A stretch of 64,000 nucleotides of DNA from Echiichthys vipera (GCA_963691815.1 OY829667.1:23262587-23326586), one strand, 5' to 3'; shown: positions 48,922-61,816, counted from the stretch's first letter. The notes: generated from the sequence alone by a model not told the origin. Made by a program: numbers and translations.

Positions 48922-51431
48922 TCTGTTTTTAGTCGTTTCATCACGTTTTCTGGTGTTTTCATATGTTTTTAGTCGTTTCATCATGTTTTTGTGGTGTTTT
49001 CGTCTGTTTTTAGTTGTTTTATCATATTTTTGTGGTGTTTTCATCTGTTTTTAGTCGTTTCATCACGTTTTTGTTGAGTTTCGCATCTGTTTTTAGTTGT
49101 TTCATCACGGTTTTTATGGTGTTTTCATCTGTTTTAAGTGGTTTCATCATGTTTTTGTGGTGTTTTCATCTGTTTTTAGTTTTTTTTGCGGTGTCTTGCG
49201 TCTGTTTTTAATCGTTTTTGTCATGTTTTTGTGGAGTTTTGCGTGTGTTTTTAGTCGTTTCATCACGTTTTTGTTGAGTTTTGCATATGTTTTTAGTTGT
49301 TTCATCACGGTTTTGTGGTGTTTTCATCTGTTTTAAGTGGTTTCATCACGTTTTTGTGGTGTTTTCATCTGTTTTTAGTCGTTTTTGTGGTGTCTTGCGT
49401 CTGTTTTTAGCCGTTTCATCACGTTTTTGTGGTGTGTTTCGTCTGTTTATAGTTGTTTTATTACGTTTTGGTGGTGTTTTCATCTGTTTCTAGTCATTTT
49501 TGTCATGTTTTTGTGGTGTTTTCATCTGTTTTAAGTCGTTTCATCATATTTGTGGTGTTTTCGTCTGTTGTTTGTCGTTTCATCACGTTTTTGTTGGTGT
49601 TTTCGTCTGTTTTTAGTCGTTTTGTCAGGTTTTTGTGCTATTTTAATGAGTTTTTAGTCGTTTTGTCATGTTTCTGTGGAATTTTGCGTCTGTTTTTAGT
49701 CGTTGCATCACCTTTTGTGGTGTTTTCGTCTGTTTTTAGTCGTTTTGTCATTTTTTTGGGGTGTTTTTCCTCTGTTTTAAGTCGTTTCATCACATATTTG
49801 TGGTGTTTTCGTCTGTTTTTAGTTGTTTTATCATATTTTTGTGGTGTTTTGATCTTTGGTTGGTCGTTTTGTCACGTTTTTATGGTGCTTTCATCTGTTT
49901 TTAGTCGTTTTTGTCACCTTTTTGTGGTGTTTTCATCTACTTTAGGTAAGTTTTGTCACGTTTTTGTGGTAATTTCATCCATTTTTAGGCTTTTTTTCAT
50001 GTTTTTGTGGGGTTTTCGTCTGTTTTTAGTCGTTTCATCACGTATTTGTGGTGTTTTCATCTGTTTTTGGTCGTTTTGTCATGTTTTTCTGGAGTTTTGC
50101 GTCTGTTTTAGTTGTTTTGTCATGTTCTTGTGGTGTTTTCGTCTGTTTTTAGTCGTTTTGTCACATTTTTGTGGTGTTTTCATCTGTTTTAAGTCGGTTC
50201 ATAACGTTTTTGTGGTGTTTTCGTCTGTTTTTAGTAATTCCATCACGTTTTTGTGGTGTTTTCGTCTGTTTTAAGTGGTTTCATCACGTTTTTGTGGTGT
50301 TTTCATCTGTTTTTAGTCTTTTTTGCGATGTCTTGCGTCTGTTTTTAGTCGTTTCATCACGTTTTTGTGGTGTGTTTCGTCTGTTTATAGTTGTTTTATC
50401 ACGTTTCTTTGGTGTTTTCATCCGTCTTTAGTCATTTTTGTCACGTTTTTGTGGTGTTTTCATCTGTTTTAAGTCGTTTCATGACGTTTTTGTGGTGTTT
50501 TTCGACTGTTTTTAGTTGTCTTATCACGTTTTGTGGTGTTTTCATCTGTTTTTAGTCGTTTTTGTCACCTTTTTGTGGTGTTTTCATCTACTTCAGGTAA
50601 TTTTTGTCACCTTTTTGTGGTAATTTCATCCATTTTTAGGCTTTTTTTCATGTTTTTGTGGGGTTTTCGTCTGTTTTTAGTCGTTTCATCACGTATTTGT
50701 GGTGTTTTCATCTTTTTTTAGTCGTTACATCATGTTTTTGTGGAGTTTTCATCTGTTTTTAGTCGTTTCATCATATTTTTGTGGTGTTTTGATCTTTTTT
50801 CAGTCGTTTTGTCATGTTATTGTGGTGTTTTCATCCGTTTTTAGCTGTTATTGTGGTGTCTTGCGTCTGTTTTTAGCCGTTTCATCGCGTTTTTGTGGTG
50901 TTTTGATCTTTTTTCAGTCGTTTTGTCATGTTATTGTGGTGTTTTCATCCGTTTTTAGCTGTTATTGTGGTGTCTTGCGTCTGTTTTTAGCCGTTTCATC
51001 GCGTTTTTGTGGTGTGTTTCGTCTGTTTATAGTTGTTATATCACGTTTTTGTGGTGTTTTCATCTGTTTCTAGTCATTTTTGTCATGTTTTTGTGGTGTT
51101 TTCATCTGTTTTAAGTCGTTTCATCATATTTGTGGTGTTTTCGTCTGTTGTTTGTCGTTTCATCACGTTTTTGTTGGTGTTTTCGTCTGTTTTTCGTCGT
51201 TTTTTCACGTTTTAGTGCTATTTTAATCAGTTTTTAGTCGTTTTGTCATGTTTCTGTCGTGTTTTCGTCTGCTTTAAGTCGTTTCATAACGTTTTTGTGG
51301 TGTTTTGCGTCTGTTTTTAGTAGTTTTCTCAGGTTTTTATGGTGTTGCCTGTTATTAATCGTTTTGCCACGCTTTAGTGGGGTTTTCATCTCTTTTTAGT
51401 CATTTTGTCATGTTTCTGTGGAGTTTTGCGT
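48922..51431 (+). repeat. Higher-order repeat C, copy 2 (about 2,510 bp)
   Basis: Near-identical to copy 1. Differences noted: TTTCATCATG near 49148 where copy 1 has TTTCATCAAG; TTTTGCGGTG near 49195 where copy 1 has TTTTGCAGTG; CATCACCTTTTGTGG at about 49706-49720 where copy 1 has CATCACGTTTTTGTGG (one base shorter); and a CACC/CACG difference near 50609. The one-base deletion joins two spurious reading frames into the longest one in the window (49453-50274). Confidence 0.92.
50790..51017 (+). repeat. 114-bp tandem duplication inside repeat C copy 2
   Basis: The counterpart, 2,509 bp downstream, of the pair at 48281-48508, with the same internal motifs and the same 114-bp spacing. Confidence 0.85.
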
Positions 51432-52300
51432 CTGTTTTTAGTCGTTTTATCATGTTTTTGTGGAGTTTTGCGTGTGTTTATAGTCTTTTCATCACGGTTT
51501 TGTGGTGTTTTCATCTGTTTTAAGTGGTTTCATCAAGTTTTTGTGGTGTTTTCATCTGTTTTTAGCTTTTTTTGCGGTGTCTTGCGTCTGTTTTTAATCG
51601 TTTTGTCATGTTTTTGTGGAGTTTTGCGTGTGTTTTTAGTCATTTCATCACGTTTTTGTTGAGTTTTGCATATGTTTTTAGTTGTTTCATCACGGTTTTG
51701 TGGTGTTTTCATCTGTTTTAAGTGGTTTCATCACGTTTTTGTGGTGTTTTCATCTGTTTTTAGTTGTTTTTGTGGTGTCTTGCGTCTGTTTTTAGCCGTT
51801 TCATCGCGTTTTTGTGGTGTGTTTCGTCTGTTTATAGTTGTTTTATCACGTTTTTGTGGTGTTTTCATCTGTTTCTAGTCATTTTTGTCATGTTTTGTGG
51901 TGTTTTCATCTGTTTTAAGTCGTTTCATCATATTTGTGGTGTTTTTGTCTGTTGTTTGTCGTTTCATCACGTTTTTGTTGGTGTTTTCGTCTGTTTTTCG
52001 TCGTTTTGTCACGTTTTAGTGCTATTTTAATCAGTTTTTAGTCGTTTTGTCATGTTTCTGTCGTGTTTTCGTCTGCTTTAAGTCGTTTCATAACGTTTTT
52101 GTGGTGTTTTGCGTCTGTTTTTAGTAGTTTTCTCAGGTTTTTGTGGTGTTGCCTGTTATTAATCGTTTTGCCACGCTTTAGTGGTGTTTTCATCTGTTTT
52201 TAGTCATTTTGTCATGTTTCTGTGGAGTTTTGCGTCTGTTTTTAGTCGTTTCATCATGTTTTTGTTGAGTTTTGAGTCTGTTTTTAGTCGTTTCATTACG
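51432..52300 (+). repeat. Partial third copy of repeat C with internal loss
   Basis: It resumes the repeat C order (51666 matches 49281 and 46771). Near 51900-51950 it skips forward about 1.5 kb of the unit to the GTTGTTTGTCG/GCTATTTTAATCAG end segment (51950-52160). It ends with the short GTTGCCTG monomer near 52148. Differences from copies 1 and 2 are more frequent than between those two, so this is an older or unconverted relative. Confidence 0.78.
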
Positions 52301-53400
52301 TTTTGTGGTGTTTTCGTCTGTTTCTAGTAGTTTTATCATATTTTTGTGGATTTTGATCTTTTTTTGGTCGTTTCATCATGATTTTGTGGAGTTTTGCGTC
52401 TGTTTTTAGTTGTTTTGTTATGTTCTTGAAGTGTTTTCGTCTGTTTTTAGTCGTTAATTCACCTTTTTGTGGAGCTTTCATCCGTTTTTAGTCGTTTTTG
52501 TCACGTTTTTGTCACGTTTTTGTGATTTTTTCATCTGTTTTTAGTCGTTTCATTATGTTTTTGTGGAGTTTTGCGTGTGTTTTTAGTCGTTTCATCACGT
52601 TTTTGTTGAGTTTTGCATCTGTTTTTAGTTGTTTCATCACGTTTTTGTTGGTGTTTTCGTCTGTTTTTAGTCGTTTTGTCACGTTTTAGTGGTATTTTAA
52701 ACAGTTTTTAGTCGTTTTGTCATGTTTCTGTGGAATTTTTCGTCTGTTTTTAGTCGTTTCATCATGGTTTTGTGGTGTTTTCGTCTGTTTTTAGTCGTTT
52801 TGCCATGTTTTTGTGGTGTTTTGCGTCTGTTTTAAGTCGTTTCATCACATAATGTGGTGTTTTCGTCTGTTTTTAGTCGTTTCATCACGTTTTTGTGGTG
52901 TTTTGATATGTTTTTAGTTGTTTTGTCATGTTTTTGTGGTGTTTTCATTTGTTTTTAGTCGTTTTGTCATGTTTTTGTGGAGTTTTGCGTCTGTTTTTAT
53001 TTGTTTTATCATATTTTTTTGGTGTTTTGATCTTTTTTTAGTCGTTTTATCATGTTTCTGTCGTGTTTTCATCTGCTTTAAGTCGTTTCATAACGTTTTT
53101 GTGGTGTTTTCATCTCTTTTTAGTTGTTTCATAATGTTTTTGTGGTGTTTTGCGTCTGTTTTTAGTAGTTTTCTCAGGTTTTTGTGGTGTTGCCTGTTAT
53201 TAACCGTTTTGCCACGCTTTAGTGGTGTTTTCATCTGTTTTTAGTCATTTTGTCATGTTTCTGTGGAGTTTTCCGTCTGTTTTTAGTCGTTTCATCATGT
53301 TTTTGTGGAATTTTGCGTGTGTTTTTATTCGTTTGATCACGTTTTTGTGGTGTTTTCGTCTGTTTTTAGTTGTTTTATCATATTTTTGTGGTGTTTTCAT
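52301..53400 (+). repeat. Satellite mosaic with A-like and B-like pieces
   Basis: Contains a GTTCTTGAAGTG monomer (near 52410, like 29701 in repeat B), a TTTAAA monomer near 52695 and a short GTTGCCTG monomer near 53190. No period could be established. Nothing but satellite monomers is seen. Confidence 0.7.
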
Positions 53401-54760
53401 CTGTTTTTAGTCGTTTCATCACGTTTTTGTTGAGTTTTGCATCTGTTTTTAGTTGTTTCATCACGGTTTTGTGGTGTTTTCATCTGTTTTAAGTGGTTTC
53501 ATCAAGTTTTTGTGGTGTTTATATCTGTTTTTAGTTTTTTTTGCGGTGTCTTGCGTCTGTTTTTAATCGTTTCGTCATGTTTTTGTGGAGTTTTGCATAT
53601 GTTTTTAGTCGTTTCATTACGGTTTTGTGGTGTTTTCATCTGTTTTAAGTCGTTTCATCATATTTGTGGTGTTTTCGTCTGTTGTTTGTCGTTTCATCAC
53701 GTTTTTGTTGGTGTTTTCGTCTGTTTTTCGTCGTTTTGTCACGGTTTAGTGCTATTTTAATCAGTTTTTAGTCGTTTTGTCATGTTTCTGTCGTGTTTTC
53801 GTCCGCTTTAAGTCGTTTCATAACGTTTTTGTGGTGTTTTGCGTCTGTTTTTAGTAGTTTTCTCAGGTTTTTATGGTGTTGCCTGTTATTAATCGTTTTG
53901 CCACGCTTTAGTGGTGTTTTCATCTCTTTTTAGTCATTTTTCCATGTTTCTGTCGAGTTTTGCGTCTGTTTTTAGTCGTTTCATCATGTTTTTGTGGAGT
54001 TTTGCGTGTGTTTTTAGTCGTTTCATCACGGTTTTGTGGTGTTTTCATCTGTTTTAAGTGGTTTCATCAAGTTTTTGTGGTGTTTTCATCTGTTTTTAGC
54101 TTTTTTTGCTGTGTCTTGCGTCTGTTTTTAATCGTTTTGTCATGTTTTTGTGGAGTTTTGCGTGTGTCTTTAGTCGTTTCATTACGTTTTTGTTGAGTTT
54201 TGCATATGTTTTTAGTTGTTTCATCACGGTTTTGTGGTGTTTTCATCTGTTTTTAGTTGTTTTTGTGGTGTCTTGCGTCTGTTTTTAGCTGTTTCATCGC
54301 GTTTTTGTGGTGTGTTTCGTCTGTTTATAGTTGTTTTATCACGTTTTTGTGGTGTTTTCATCTGTTTCTAGTCATTTTTGTCATGTTTTTGTGGTGTTTT
54401 CATCTGTTTTAAGTCGTTTCATCATATTTGTGGTGTTTTCGTCTCTTGTTTGTCGCTTCATCACGTTTTTGTTGGTGTTTTCGTCTGTTTTTCGTCGTTT
54501 TGTCACGTTTTAGTGCTATTTTAATCAGTTTTTAGTCGTTTTGTCATGTTTCTGTCGTGTTTTCGTCTGCTTTAAGTCGTTTCATAACGTTTTTGTGGTG
54601 TTTTTTGTCTGTTTTTAGTAGTTTTCTCAGGTTTTTGTGGTGTTGCCTGTTATTAATTGTTTTGCCACGCTTTAGTGGTGTTTTCATCTGTTTTTAGTCA
54701 TTTTGTCATGTTTCTGTGGAGTTTTGGGTCTGTTTTTAGTCGTTTCATCATGTTTTTGTG
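53401..54760 (+). repeat. Repeat C-like fragments, two decayed copies
   Basis: The end segment of repeat C appears twice (53760-53950 and 54530-54720). Each has TTTCTGTCGTGTTTTCG, a GCTTTAAGTCG monomer, TTTTCTCAGG and GTTGCCTGTTATTAAT. They are separated by a shortened front segment. The spacing of about 770 bp shows that most of the 2.5-kb unit is missing from each. Confidence 0.75.
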
Positions 54761-57355
54761 GAGTTTCGCTTCTTTTTTTAGTCGTTTTGTCATGTTTTTG
54801 TGGAGTCTTTGTCTGTTTGTAGTCGTTTTGTCAGTTTTTTTGGGAGTTTTCATCTGTTTTTAGTCGTTTCATCACGTTTTTGTTGAGTTTTGCCTCTGTT
54901 TTTAGTATTTTCATCACGTTTTTGTGGTGTTTTCATCTGTTCTAAGTGGTTTCATCACGTTTTTGTGGTGTTTTCATCTGTTTTAAGTTTTTTTTGTCAC
55001 CTTTTTGTGGTGTTTTCATCAGTTTTTCGTCGTTTTTTCATGTTTTTGTGGGTTTTTTTTGTCTGTTTTTAGTCGTTTCATCACGTATTTGTGGTGTTTT
55101 CATCTGTTTTTAGTCGTTTCATAATGTTTTTGTGGAGTTTTGCGTTAGTTTTTAGTCGTTTTGTCATGTTTTTGTGGAGTCTTGGTCTGTTTTTAGTCGT
55201 TTCATCACGTTTTTGTTGAGTTTTGCCTCTGTTTTTAGTTGTTTCATCACGGTTTAGTGGTGTTTTCATCTGTTTTTAGTCGTTTCATCACGTTTTTGTG
55301 GTGTTTTCATCCGTTTTTAGTCATTTTTGTCACGTTTTTGTGGTGTTTTCATCAGTTTTTAGTCGTTTCATCACGTTTTTGTGGTGTTTTCATCTGTTTT
55401 TAGTCATTTTTGTCACGTTTTGTGGTGTTTTCATCTGTTTTTAGTCGTTTCATCATGTTTTGTGGAGTTTTGCGTCTGTTTTTAGTCGCTTCATCACTTT
55501 TTTGTGGTGTTTTCGTCTGTTTTTATTTGTTTTATCATATTTTTGTCGTGTTTTGATCTTTTTTTCGGTCGTTTTGTCATGTTTTTGTGGTGTTTTCATC
55601 CGTGTTCAGTCGTTTTTATAATGTTTTTGTGGAGTCTTGCGTCTGTTTTTAGTCGTTTTGTCATGTTTTAGTGGTGTCTGTTTTTAACCGTTTTGTCACG
55701 TTTTAGTGGTGTTTTCATCTGTTTTTAGTCGTTTTGTCATGTTCCTTTGGAGTTTTGCGTCTGTTTTTAGTCGTTTCATCACATATTTGTGGTGTTTTGA
55801 TCTTTTTTTGGTCGTTTTGTCACGTTTTTGTGGTGTTTTCTTCTGTTTTTAGTCGTTTTTGTCACCTTTTTGTGGTGTTTTCATCTACTTTTAGTCATTT
55901 TTGTCACGTTTTTGTGGTGTTTTCATCTGTTTTTAGTCGTTTTTTCATGTTTTTGTGGGGTTTTTTAGTCTGTTTTTAATCGTTTCATCACGTATTTGTG
56001 GTGTTTTCATCTGTTTATAGTAGTTTCATAATGTTTTTGTGGAGTTTTGCTTCTTTTTTTAGTCGTTTTGTCATGTTTTTGTGGAGTCTTTGTCTGTTTT
56101 TAGTCGTTTTGTCACGTTTTAGTGGTATTTTAAACAGTTTTTAGTCGTTTTGTCATTTTTTTTGGTGTTTTCATCTGTTTTTAGTCGTTTCATCACGTTT
56201 TTGTTGAGTTTTGCCTCTGTTTTTAGTATTTTCATCACGTTTTTGTTGTGTTTTCATCTGTTTTTAGTCATTTTTGTCATGTTTTTGTGGTGTTTTCATC
56301 TGTTTTAAGTCGTTTCATAACGTATTTGTGGTGTTTTCGTCTGATTTTGGTCGTTTCATCACGTTTTTTTTGGTGTTTTGTCTGTTTTTAGTCGTTTCAT
56401 CACGTTTTTGTGGTGTTTTCGTCTGTTTTTAGTCGTTTTGCCATGTTTTTGTGGTAATTTGAGTCTGTTTTAAGTCGTTTCATCACATATGTGTGGTGGT
56501 TTCGTCTGTTTTTAGTCGTTTCATCACGTTTTTGTGGTGTTTTGATCTGTTTTTAGCTGTTTTGTCATGTTTTTGTGGTGTTTTCATTTGTTTTTAGTCG
56601 TTTTGTCATGTTTTTGTGGAGTTTTGCGTCTGTTTTCAGTCGTTTCATCATGTTTTGTGGAGTTTTGCGTCTGTTTTTAGTCGTTTCATCACTTTTTTGT
56701 GGTGTTTTTGTCTGTTTTTATTTGTTTTATCATATTTTTGTGGTGTTTTGATTTTTTTTTGGTCGTTTTGTCATGTTTTTGTGGTGTTTTCATCCGTGTT
56801 TAGTCGATTTTATAATGTTTTTGTGGAGTCTTGCGTCTGTTTTTAGTCGTTTTGTCATGTTTTTGTGGTGTTGTCTGTTTTTAACCGTTTTGTCACGTTT
56901 TAGTGGTGTTTTCATCTGTTTTTAGTCGTTTTGTCATGTTCCTTTGGAGTTTTGCGTCTGTTTTTAGTCTATTCATCATGTTTTTGTGGAGTTTTGCGTC
57001 TGTTTTTAGTTGTTTCATAACGTTTTTGTGGTGTTTTCTTCTTTTTTTAGTTGTTTTATTATGTTTTTGTGGTGTTTTAATCTGTTTTTAGTTTTCATCT
57101 GTTTTTAGTCTTTTTGTCACATTTTTGTGGTGTCTTGCGTCTGTTTTTTAGTCGTTTCATCACGTTTATGTTGTGTTTTTCGTCAGTTTTTAGTTGTTTT
57201 ATCACGTTTTTGTAGTGTTTTCATCTGTTTTTAGTTGTTTCATCACGTTTTTGTGGTGTGTTTCGTCTGTTTATGGTTGTTTTATCACGTTTTTGTGGTA
57301 TTTTCATCCGTTTTTAGTCTTTTTCATCACGTTTTTGTGGTGTTTTCATCTGTTT
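54761..57355 (+). repeat. Satellite mosaic resembling sub-block A and block D
   Basis: Pieces near 55010-55250 follow the order at 9020-9300 (TTTTTTCATG, then GTATTTGTGG, then TCTTGG). Pieces near 55590-55760 and 56780-56960 both carry the TTTATAATG and TTCCTTTGGAG monomers in the same order, about 1.2 kb apart, indicating a diverged local duplication. One TTTAAA monomer occurs near 56130. No exact period or unique sequence was found. Confidence 0.7.
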
Positions 57356-59738
57356 TTAGTCGTTTTGTCATGTTTTTCTGGAGTTTTGTGCCTGTTTTTA
57401 GTTGTTTTGTCATGTTCTTGTGGTGTTTTCGTCTGTTTTTAGACTTTTTGTCACATTTTTGTGGTGTTTTAATCTGTTTTAAGTCGGTTCATAACGTTTT
57501 TGTGGTGTTTTCGTCTGTTTTTAGTAATTCCATCACGGTTTTGTGGTGTTTTCGTCGTTTTTTAGTTGTTTTATCATATTTTTGTGGTGTTTTCATCTGT
57601 TTTAAGTGGTTTCATCACGTTTTTGTGGTGTTTTCATCTGTTTTTAGTCTTTTTTGCGGTGTCTTGCGTCTGTTTTTAGTCGTTTCATCACGTTTTTGTG
57701 GTGTGTTTCGTCTGTTTATAGTTGTTTTATCACGTTTTTGTTGGTGTTTTCATCCGTCTTTAGTCATTTTTGTCACGTTTTTGTGGTATTTTCATCTGTT
57801 TTTAGTCGTTTTATCACGTTTTTGTGGTTTGTTTCGTCTGTTTTTAGTTGTCTTATCAAGTTTTGTGGTGTTTTCATCAGTTTTTAGTCGTTTCATCACG
57901 TTTTTGTGGTGTTTTCATCTGTTTTTAGTCATTTTTGTCATGTTTTTGTGGTGTTTTCATCTGTTTTAAGTCGTTTCATAACATATTTGTGGTGTTTTCG
58001 TCTGTTTTTAGTCGTTTCATCACGTTTTTGTTAGTGTTTTCGTCTGTTTTTAGCCCTTTTGTCACGTTTTAGTGGTATTTTAAGCAGTTTTTAGTCGTTT
58101 TGTCACGTTTTTGTGGTGTTTTGATATGTTTTTAGTTGTTTTGTCATTTTTTTGTGGTGTTTTCATTTGTTTTTAGTCCATTCATCACGATTTTGTTGAG
58201 TTTTGCATCTGTTTTTAGTTGTTTCATCACATATGTGTGGTGTTTTCGTCTGTTTTTAGTCGTTTCATCACGTTTTTGTGGTGTTTTGATATGTTTTTAG
58301 TTGTTTTGTCATGTTTTTGTGGTGTTTTCATCTGTTTTTAGTCGTTTTATAATGTTTTTGTGGAGTTTTGCGTCTGTTTTTTGTCGTTTTGTCACGTTTT
58401 AGTGGTGTTTTCATCTGTTTTTAGTGGTTTTGTCATATTTCTGTGGAGTTTTGCTTCTGTTTTTAGTGATTTTATCATATTTTTGTGGTGTTTTCATTTG
58501 TTTTTAGTCGTTTCATCATGTTTTTGTGGTGTTTTTGTCTGTTTTTAGTCGTTGCATCACGTTTTTGTGGTGTTTTCATCTGTTTTTAGTCGTTTCATCA
58601 TGTTTTAGTGGTGTTTTCGTTTTTTTGTTAGTTGTTTTATCATATTTCTGTGGTGTTTTCATCTGTTTTAAGTGGTTTCATCACGTTTTTGTGGTGTTTT
58701 CATCTGTTTTTAGTCTTTTTTGCGGTGTCTTGCGTCTGTTTTTAGTGGTTTCATCACGTTTTTGTGGTGTGTTTCGTCTGTTTATAGTTGTTTTATCACG
58801 TTTTTGTGGTGTTTTCATCCGTCTTTAGTCATTTTTGTCACGTTTTTGTGGTATTTTCATCTGTTTTTAGTCGTTTCATCACGTCTTTGTGGTGTTTTCA
58901 TCTGTTTTTAGTCATTTTTGTCATGTTTTTGTGGTGTTTTCATCTGTTTTAAGTCGTTTCATAACATATTTGTGGTGTTTTCGTCTGTTTTTAGTCGTTT
59001 CATCACGTTTTTGTTAGTGTTTTCGTCTGTTTTTAGTCCTTTTGTCACGTTTTAGTGGTATTTTAATCAGTTTTTAGTCGTTTTGTCATGTTTCTGTGGA
59101 ATTTTGCGCCTGTTTCTAGTCGTTTCATCAGGTTTCTGTGGTGTTTTGTCTGTTTTTAGTCGTTTTGTCATGTTTTTTTTTTGTGGTGTTTTCATCTGTT
59201 TTTAGTCGTTTTGTCATGTGTTTGTGGTGTTTTGCATCTGTTTTAAGTCATTTCATCACGTATTTGTCGTGTTTTCGCCTTTTTTTAGTCGTTTTATCAC
59301 GTTTTTGTGGTGTTTTGATATGTTTTTAGTTGTTTTGTCATTTTTTTGTGGTGTTTTCATTTGTTTTTAGTCGATTCATCACGTTTTTGTGGTGTTTTCG
59401 TCTGTTTTTAGTCGTTTTGTCATGTTTTTGTGGTGTTTTGCCTCTGTTTTAAGTCGTTTCATCACATATTTGTGGGGTTTTCGTCTGTTTTTAGTTGTTT
59501 TATCATATTTTTGTGGTGTTTTGATCTTTGGTTGGTCGTTTTGTCACGTTTTTATGGTGTTTTTATCGGTTTTTAGTCGTTTTTGTCACCTTTTTGTGGT
59601 GTTTTCATCTACATTAGGTAATTTTTGTCACGTTTTTGTGGTAATTTCATCCATTTTTAGGCTTTTTTTCATGTTTTTGTGGGGTTTTCGTCTGTTTTTA
59701 GTCGTTTCATCACGTATTTGTGGTGTTTTCATCTGTTT
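57356..59738 (+). repeat. About 2.38-kb duplicated block, copy 1
   Basis: It begins at a GTCATGTTTTTCTGGAG monomer that recurs 2,383 bp later (57378 versus 59761). Within it, a module starting at AAGTGGTTTCATCACG and containing the 32-bp truncated monomer occurs twice (57605 and 58671; offset 1,066 bp). This gives an alternating sub-structure. The offset to copy 2 grows to 2,424 bp near 58231 and about 2,467 bp near 58720 through monomer-sized indels. Confidence 0.8.
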
Positions 59739-61630
59739 TTAGTCGTTTTGTCATGTTTTTCTGGAGTTTTGCGTCTGTTTTTAGTTGTTTTGTCATGTTC
59801 TTGTGGTGTTTTCGTCTGTTTTTAGTCGTTTTGTCACATTTTTGTGGTGTTTTCATCTGTTTTAAGTCGGTTCATAACGTTTTTGTGGTTTTTTCGACTG
59901 TTTTTAGTAATTCCATCACGTTTTTGTGGTGTTTTCGTCTTTTTTTAGTTGTTTTATCATATTTTTGTGGTGTTTTCATCTGTTTTAAGTGGTTTCATCA
60001 CGTTTTTGTGGTGTTTTCATCTGTTTTTAGTCTTTTTTGCAGTGTCTTGCGTCTGTTTTTAGTTGTTTCATCACGTTTTTGTGGTGTGTTTCGTCTGTTT
60101 ATAGTTGTTTTATCACGTTTTTTTGGTGTTTTCATCCGTCGTTAGTCATTTTTGTCACGTTTTTGTGGTGTTTTCATCTGTTTTTAGTCGTTTCATCACG
60201 TTTTTGTGGTGTATTTCGTCTGTTTTTAGTTGTCTTATCACGTTTTGTGGTGTTTTCATCAGTTTTTAGTCGTTTCATCACGTTTTTGTGGTGTTTTCAT
60301 CTGTTTTTAGTCATTTTTGTCATGTTTTTGTGGTGTTTTCATCTGTTTTAAGTCGTTTCATAACATATTTCTGGTGTTTTCGTCTGTTTTTAGCCGTTTC
60401 ATCACGTTTTTGTTAGTGTTTTCGTCTGTTTTTAGTCCTTTTGTCACGTTTTAGTGGTATTTTAATCAGTTTTTAGTCGTTTTGTCATGTTTACGTGGAA
60501 TTTTGCGGCTGTTTCTAGTCGTTTCATCACGTTTTTGTGGTGTTTTTATATGTTTTTAGTTGTTTTGTCATTTTTTTGTGGTGTTTTCATTTGTTTTTAG
60601 TCGCTTCATCACGTTTTTGTTGAGTTTTGCATCTGTTTTTAGTTGTTTCATCACATATGTGTGGTGTTTTCGTCTGTTTTTAGTAGTTTCATCACGTTTT
60701 TGTGGTGTTTTGATATGTTTTTAGTTGTTTTGTCATGTTTTTGTGGTGTTTTCATTTGTTTTTAGTCGTTTCATAATGTTTTTGTGGAGTTTTGCGTCTG
60801 TTTTTAGTTGTTTTGTCACGTTTTAGTGGTGTTTTCATCTGTTTTTAGTGGTTTTGTCATATTTCTGTGGAGTTTTGCTTCTGTTTTCAGTGATTTTATC
60901 ATATTTTTGTGGTGTTTTCATCTGTTTTTAGTCGTTTCATAATGTTTTTGTGGTGTTTTTGTCTGTTTTTAGTCGTTGCATCACGTTTTTGTGGTGTTTT
61001 CATCTGTTTTTAGTCGTTTCATCATGTTTTTGTGGAGTTTTGCGTCTGTTTTCAGTCGTTTTGTCACGTTTTAGTGGTGTTTTCGTCTTTTTTTAGTTGT
61101 TTTATCATATTTTTGTGGTGTTTTCATCTGTTTTAAGTGGTTTCATCACGTTTTTGTGGTGTTTTCATCTGTTTTTAGTCTTTTTTGCGGTGTCTTGCGT
61201 CTGTTTTTAGTCGTTTCATCACGTTTTTGTGGTGTGTTTCGTCTGTTTATAGTTGTTTTATCACGTTTTTGTGGTGTTTTCATCCGTCTTTAGTCATTTT
61301 TGTCACGTTTTTGTGGTGTTTTCATCTGTTTTTAGTCGTTTCATGACGTTTTTGTGGTGTGTTTTGTCTGTTTTTAGTTGTCTTATCACGTTTTGTGGAG
61401 TTTTCATCAGTTTTTAGTCGTTTCATCACGTTTTTGTGGTGTTTTCATCTGTTTTTAGTCATTTTTGTCATGTTTTTGTGGTGTTTTCATCTGTTTTAAG
61501 TCGTTTCATAACATATTTGTGGTGTTTTTGTCTGTTTTTAGTCGTTTCATCACGTTTTTGTTAGTGTTTTCGTCTGTTTTTAGTCCTTTTGTCACGTTTT
61601 AGTGGTATTTTAATCAGTTTTTAGTCGTTT
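59739..61630 (+). repeat. About 2.4-kb duplicated block, copy 2 (shorter)
   Basis: It continues the order of copy 1, with the truncated-monomer module again present twice (near 60035 and 61185). Shared landmarks are CATATGTGTGG (60653; 58229), GTTTTGCTTCTG (60874; 58449) and AATCAG-type monomers (60466 and 61611; 59068). It ends near 61630, where a GTTTTGCCTCTG monomer is joined on. Confidence 0.78.
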
Positions 61631-61816
61631 TGCCTCTGTTTTAAGTCGTTTCATCACATATTTGTGGTGTTTTCGTCTGTTTTTAGTTGTTTTATTATAT
61701 TTTTGTGGTGTTTTCATCTATTTTTAGTCGTTTCATAATGTTTTTGTGGTGTTTTGCGTCTGTTTTTAGTAGTTTTCTCAGGTTTTTGTGGTGTTGCCTG
61801 TTTTTAATCGTTTTGT
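61631..61816 (+). repeat. Short bridge with 38-bp marker monomer
   Basis: A few satellite monomers ending in the short TTTTCTCAGG/GTTGCCTG marker near 61793. They link the 2.4-kb and 1,550-bp duplicated blocks. Confidence 0.7.

Noticed and set aside
49453..50274. 273-codon + strand reading frame, and many 60-140-codon Phe/Val/Ser-rich frames
   Set aside because: They are translations of the satellite monomer. The frame rotates with each 41-bp unit, ends depend on single-base indels, many start at GTG or TTG, and the same peptide motifs appear in overlapping frames. There is no promoter, codon bias or domain to support a gene.
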